Assembly (NCBI GenBank): GCA_003551805.1
Contig: PUNR01000162.1
Coordinates: 1 to 6,819, forward strand
From: Loktanella sp.
Lineage (GTDB): Bacteria; Pseudomonadota; Alphaproteobacteria; Rhodobacterales; Rhodobacteraceae
Direction: 5' to 3'
DNA: 6,819 nucleotides
Shown here: positions 6,004-6,819 of the stretch, piece by piece
How positions within the stretch are numbered: position 1 is the first letter of the stretch
Layout of the letters: each line of letters begins with the position of its first letter
Program-made: the position numbers and the translations under genes
The notes under the pieces: generated by a model
Told to the model about the DNA's origin: nothing
Database searches by the model: none
What the model saw: only the letters and a program-made list of their open reading frames with translations

Positions 6004-6498
6004 TTATGCGATAACAAGCCGTGTTTCGTGGCGGATACGGGCGGCGATCCAGCGCAGATGGCGACGATCCAGCCCGATGCAACCCGCCGTGGGCCGCCCT
6101 TTGCCCCGCCATTGGTGGATGAAGATGGCCGATCCCCGCCCCTTGACCGCATAGGGCCAGTTCCAGTCGGTCAGGATGATAAGGTCGTACATAGGATCGG
6201 CGCGGCGCAGCCGTTCGTGGCTGAAAGCGTGCGGCGCGCGCACCATCATGTTGTAATCGGGGTCGCGGATATCGTCGGACCACAGATCACCGGGTTTGAT
6301 CGGCAGCGCCCAATCTGCAGGCCGCGCCATCCGGTCGGGGCGGTAGAGCATGCAGACAAGGCGATGGGTGCCGATGGGGGTCGCGCCGTCGCCTTCTTTC
6401 TTGCGCTTGGCAAGGCCCCCGCGCCCGATGGTGCAGGGAAAACGGCGGTTGAGGAATCGCAGGTGTGTGGGGGTCAGGACAAGGTCGGTGGGTTTCAT
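6004..6498 (-). CDS. L,D-transpeptidase-like protein (YkuD fold), divergent motif, no signal peptide
   Basis: YkuD-family enzymes form 3-3 cross-links in peptidoglycan or attach proteins to it through a catalytic cysteine. From ATG 6498 the protein is 164 aa. Recognisable parts are the N-terminal TPTHLRFLNRRFPCTIGRGGL (10-29), the substrate-loop-like KKEGDGATPIGTHRL (33-47), YRPDRMARP (52-60), DLWSDD (71-76) and the catalytic segment IFIHQW (125-130) followed by PTAGCIGL (136-143). His128 and Cys140 are the probable catalytic pair. The usual S/T-H-G-C reads T-A-G-C here and the His-to-motif distance is short, which fits a divergent branch of the family that I recall from alphaproteobacteria. 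No signal peptide or membrane segment is visible from ATG 6498, odd for a wall enzyme. An in-frame GTG at 6582 would add 28 residues (start MPFGLKAASLQLSTFLL) but these do not look like a clear signal peptide. No Shine-Dalgarno site precedes 6498. Confidence 0.88.
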   Translation of the reverse strand: MKPTDLVLTPTHLRFLNRRFPCTIGRGGLAKRKKEGDGATPIGTHRLVCMLYRPDRMARPADWALPIKPGDLWSDDIRDPDYNMMVRAPHAFSHERLRRADPMYDLIILTDWNWPYAVKGRGSAIFIHQWRGKGRPTAGCIGLDRRHLRWIAARIRHETRLVIA

Positions 6499-6505
6499 GG
6501 GGTGA

Positions 6506-6534
6506 GGGATAACGGGCGGCGGCGAGGGTGTCAG
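6506..6534 (-). promoter_or_regulatory. Candidate promoter giving a leaderless L,D-transpeptidase-like mRNA
   Basis: On the minus strand CTGACA (6529-6534) matches the -35 consensus TTGACA at five of six positions. A 17-nt spacer follows, then TATCCC (6506-6511), a weak -10 match (TAT only). The A of ATG 6498 lies 7 nt after the -10, just where transcription would start, and there is no Shine-Dalgarno sequence. Leaderless translation would explain both facts. The weak -10 keeps confidence low. Confidence 0.3.
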
Positions 6535-6617
6535 TAGAAATGTGCTGAGTTGAAGTGAGGCTGCTTTGAGCCCAAAGGGCACGATGCTGCGTTTATCACG
6601 AATGTCTGCTTCCGCGT

Positions 6618-6818
6618 TTATTCATCGCGGCGGGGCTCATTTGGATCGCTAGAGAATAGCGCAATTTTGTTTCCCTGTGGGTCTCGAAGGTAGCCGACAT
6701 AGAAGTTTGGCCCGTAAGAATCCCGGAAACCTGGCTGCCCCTCGTCAAAACCGCCTGCGGCCAGCGCGGAGGCGTGAAGGGCACGCACTTGTCTCTGTGA
6801 TTTAGCCTGAAAAGCGAC
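6618..6818 (-). CDS. VOC (glyoxalase/bleomycin-resistance fold) family protein, C-terminal part, 5' end outside window
   Basis: The minus-strand frame is open from the first complete codon at 6818 down to TAA 6618-6620, giving 66 residues; the start lies beyond the window. The order VAFQAKSQRQV..LHASALAAGG, then DEGQPGFRDSYGPNFYVGYLRDPQGNKIALF, is the typical second half of a VOC-fold protein of the small lactoylglutathione-lyase-like type: a helix with a conserved AL-AAGG turn, then YGPNFY-x-x-Y-x-RDP-x-GNKI. The final motif ends in Ala-Leu-Phe, with no acidic residue where glyoxalase I carries its C-terminal metal-binding glutamate. This makes lactoylglutathione lyase activity unlikely, and the substrate cannot be named. 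The tail SSDPNEPRRDE is polar. The gene lies 119 nt upstream of, and in the same direction as, the L,D-transpeptidase-like gene, with no convincing terminator between them. Confidence 0.85.
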   Translation of the reverse strand, partial: VAFQAKSQRQVRALHASALAAGGFDEGQPGFRDSYGPNFYVGYLRDPQGNKIALFSSDPNEPRRDE

Positions 6819-6819
6819 C

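Noticed and set aside
5566..6537. Plus-strand open frame of 323 codons across the rppH and L,D-transpeptidase-like region.
   Set aside because: It runs antisense to two well-supported genes, has no recognisable domain, and spans their intergenic gap.
6496..6582. N-terminal extension of the L,D-transpeptidase-like protein from GTG 6582.
   Set aside because: The 28 extra residues are proline-rich near the end and do not resemble a family N-terminus or a clear signal peptide; kept as an alternative only.
6567..6585. GCCC-TTT-GGGC stem on the minus strand between the VOC and L,D-transpeptidase-like genes, considered as a terminator.
   Set aside because: The stem is only 4 bp with no T-run after it; too weak to call.
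6648..6662. CGCTA...TAGCG inverted repeat.
   Set aside because: Five-base arms inside the VOC coding sequence; expected by chance.

Overview
The window looks like ordinary chromosome from an alphaproteobacterium, most likely Rhodobacterales (Roseobacter/Rhodobacter group). This rests on the GC-rich codon use, the gene families and two intergenic elements that I recognise from memory in that order. No database search was possible, so the taxonomic call is an inference.

Left part, plus strand (1-1804): a compact run of three genes. It begins with the C-terminal part of an N-formylglutamate amidohydrolase-family protein that enters from outside the window. After a 14-nt gap comes a 97-aa DUF1244 protein with a CxxC motif. 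The third gene is dapE (succinyl-diaminopimelate desuccinylase), whose start overlaps the DUF1244 stop by 8 nt. The spacing suggests one transcript with translational coupling. An imperfect 12-nt inverted repeat covers the dapE stop codon.

Middle, plus strand (1873-5455): rnr encodes a complete 751-aa RNase R, followed by two stem-loop elements. Next is a 395-aa MltB-type lytic transglycosylase with a Tat-like signal peptide and a C-terminal peptidoglycan-binding domain, probably transcribed from its own promoter.

Right part, minus strand (6819 back to 5452): the C-terminal piece of a VOC/glyoxalase-fold protein, then a 164-aa YkuD-type L,D-transpeptidase-like protein with a divergent catalytic motif and no obvious signal peptide, then rppH (RNA 5' pyrophosphohydrolase). 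The transpeptidase gene and rppH are 48 nt apart and may form a pair. rppH converges on the transglycosylase gene, and their 3' ends overlap by 4 nt.

The themes are cell-wall supply and remodelling (DapE makes the diaminopimelate/lysine precursor; the transglycosylase and the L,D-transpeptidase-like protein act on peptidoglycan) and RNA turnover (RNase R and RppH). I found no mobile element, CRISPR array, tRNA, rRNA, toxin-antitoxin or defence system, and no gene-free stretch over 300 bases. I do not see an undescribed system. The items most worth checking are the DUF1244 gene pair, the unusual L,D-transpeptidase-like protein with its possible leaderless start, the dapE-stop inverted repeat and the overlapping convergent 3' ends.
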